43,166 bases of DNA from JBBDSJ01 sp040905025 (GTDB taxonomy: Bacteria > Pseudomonadota > Gammaproteobacteria > Methylohalomonadales > Methylohalomonadaceae), in contig JBBDSJ010000045.1 in assembly GCA_040905025.1 (NCBI GenBank), forward strand, positions 1-43,166, given 5' to 3'. This document shows positions 42,306-43,166 of the stretch, piece by piece (within the stretch, counting starts at the first letter, position 1; each line of letters starts with the position of its first letter). A program made the position numbers and the translations under genes. The notes beneath the pieces are model-generated. The model saw only the letters and a list, made by a program, of their open reading frames with translations, did not search any database and was not told where the DNA came from.

Positions 42306-42594
42306 GGTAGCATTTAAGAAAAGCGCCCTGAAAGAATGGAAAAAGCTCGGCCCCAATGTGCGAGAACTTTTCGCTAAAAAACTCAAAGAGCGGCTTTCCA
42401 ATCCACATATTCCTTCCGCAGCAGTTAGGGGAGGAACAAACCTGTACAAAATCAAACTCCGTCAACTTGGATATCGGTTGGTTTACTCGGTATCCGATAC
42501 TACCGTCACGGTCACTGTTCTTGCGGTCGGCAAAAGAAATCGTAATGAAGTTTATGATCTGGCTCTTTCTCGCGATAAGGCCGATAAGCCATAA
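42295..42594 (+). CDS. relE: RelE/StbE family toxin
   Basis: The 99-residue protein MTYEVAFKKSALKEWKKLG belongs to the RelE/ParE superfamily. RelE-type features are KIKLRQLGYRLVYSVSD and VTVLAVGKRNRNEVYDLA, with the basic and Tyr residues used in ribosome-dependent mRNA cleavage by RelE enzymes. It overlaps the antitoxin by 11 bases. The stop overlaps the left core of the second attC-like site, the usual arrangement of cassette genes. Confidence 0.92.
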   Translation: MTYEVAFKKSALKEWKKLGPNVRELFAKKLKERLSNPHIPSAAVRGGTNLYKIKLRQLGYRLVYSVSDTTVTVTVLAVGKRNRNEVYDLALSRDKADKP

Positions 42595-42668
42595 CGCCGC
42601 ACACAGCGGCGCGAACGAAGTGAGTGTCCGGCGCCGCCAGGCACGAACTGCTGTGCCTTATTATGTTT
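42589..42668 (+). other. Second, weaker attC-like site after relE
   Basis: The left core CCATAAC (42589-42595) is the exact complement of the right core GTTATGG of the first site. Inner arms CACAGC and GCTGTG and a central GCGGCGC/GCGCCGC stem follow. The sequence CGCGAACGAAGTGAGTGTC in the loop is of a kind often seen in environmental cassette sites. The right core is poorly conserved (TTATTATG instead of GTTATG), so this site may be damaged or the assignment partly wrong. Confidence 0.45.
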
Positions 42669-42693
42669 CGTCCTCAGGAAGCAATAATAGTCT

Positions 42694-42959
42694 TTAACTA
42701 CGCCATACACGAACAAGATTAATAGTTATAGCATGATGAAGATAAACCGCTCTAAATGGCGGATGGATAATTTCACGAATATGCTCTTGTTCAAATTCCG
42801 GTACCATCCTTCCGGAATCAGGATGCTGAAGTAGTGATTGGGTATGAGCAAGAATAGCTTCAATAAACTCCAATCCAATTTTTGGCACTCCTTGCCTTTT
42901 ATGTAAATTTTTATGTCTCGCAGATCATACAGGGCGGATTGGGCAATAATTAATTTCAC
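42694..42959 (-). pseudogene. ParE-like toxin, frameshifted
   Basis: A GTG start at 42959 gives MKLIIAQSALYDLRDIKIYI, the N-terminal helix of a ParE toxin. The rest of the protein, GVPKIGLEFIEAILAH followed by HPDSGRMVPEF and IREIIHPPFRAVYL, continues in the next frame to the stop at 42694. Adding one A to the run of four at 42897-42900 would restore a single frame of about 87 residues. It is therefore either a true one-base deletion or a sequencing error in a homopolymer. The antitoxin upstream is also damaged, which favours decay. Confidence 0.75.
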
Positions 42960-42964
42960 TTACC

Positions 42965-43063
42965 CTAACCAAGGAATTTTTTTGCTTCTGCAAGCGTGAC
43001 AGTATTGCCTTCTTGAATATCCGCCATACCTTGAGCTACAGCTTTGATAAAGTGTAGTTCTTA
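42965..43063 (-). pseudogene. Remnant of a ParD/CopG-like antitoxin
   Basis: On the minus strand the last codons read ELHFIKAVAQGMADIQEGN then TVTLAEAKKFLG and stop at 42965, five bases before the toxin GTG. This is the usual C-terminal form of ParD-type antitoxins ('F-I-x-A-V-x-x-G-x-A-D-I-x-x-G'). Directly before Glu lies an in-frame TAA (43061-43063), and another stop lies further upstream, so the N-terminal DNA-binding part is not readable. A different frame upstream contains ALKAVKKMLKN, which may or may not belong to the original gene. Confidence 0.55.
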
Positions 43064-43133
43064 AGCATTTTTTTCACAGCCTTCAAGGCCCTGCACGACC
43101 GGTAATTGTCAACGTAGTTGTCGCCTGTTTTAT

Positions 43134-43166
43134 TTAAGCTGCTTCCGCCAGCGCAGCATTTTGTGA
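43134..43166 (-). CDS. Possible 3' end of an unknown gene at the right edge
   Basis: Ten codons, SQNAALAEAA, then TAA, enter from the right edge. The peptide faintly resembles the QNAALVEEA segment of chemotaxis receptors, but ten residues are too few for a call, and here the frame stops immediately. It may be chance. Confidence 0.15.
   Translation of the reverse strand, partial: SQNAALAEAA

Overview
The window looks like a chromosomal segment of a Gammaproteobacterium outside Enterobacterales. The evidence is conserved gene order: dapA-bamC divergent from gcvR-bcp; rpe-gph-trpE-trpG-trpD-trpC; lolB-ispE-tRNA-Gln-prs-rplY-pth-ychF; and hemA-prfA-prmC-moeB. BamC, LolB, YajG and GcvR are also typical of that class. 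The genus cannot be named from the sequence alone.

Layout. At 1-8.5 kb: the 3' end of der, a MAPEG membrane protein, dapA-bamC (minus), gcvR, bcp and a PIN-PhoH ATPase (plus), a PerM-type transporter (minus), queG (plus), and a DUF4870 membrane protein and a DUF3530 hydrolase (minus). At 9.6-15.1 kb: rpe, gph and a trpEGDC tryptophan operon, with a REP-like palindrome between trpG and trpD. At 15.1-21.2 kb: an exported SMP-30-like beta-propeller, a PAS-PAS-GGDEF-EAL protein whose GGDEF site is degenerate, and a minus-strand cluster panD / class II aldolase / ferredoxin-NADP reductase / yajG. At 21.2-21.95 kb: a repeat- and hairpin-rich non-coding island. At 21.95-29.3 kb: a long minus-strand housekeeping run (TPR lipoprotein, lolB, ispE, tRNA-Gln, prs, rplY, pth, ychF) covering lipoprotein localisation, isoprenoid and PRPP synthesis and translation. 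At 29.5-34.4 kb: hemA, prfA, prmC, a small membrane protein and moeB. From 34.4 kb on the content is accessory: a DCC thiol oxidoreductase, a MgtC/DUF4010 membrane protein, a CHAD protein, an Ada-like AraC-methyltransferase fusion, and an aldehyde dehydrogenase/acetolactate synthase pair. The last 1.2 kb look like an integron cassette stretch: an attC-like site, a Phd/YefM-RelE toxin-antitoxin cassette with its own promoter, a second weaker attC-like site, and a decayed ParDE-like module.

The non-coding DNA holds the most unusual structure. There is a 235-bp MITE-like element with 19-bp terminal inverted repeats and a TTGA target duplication, plus a truncated relative 5.5 kb away. There is a set of hairpins that keep the octamer CATCCATG at the apex while their stems differ. 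There is also a five-hairpin array upstream of tRNA-Gln, the island before ychF with a 103-bp tandem duplication, and a 33-bp tandem repeat just upstream of moeB. No rRNA, CRISPR array, prophage or transposase gene was seen.
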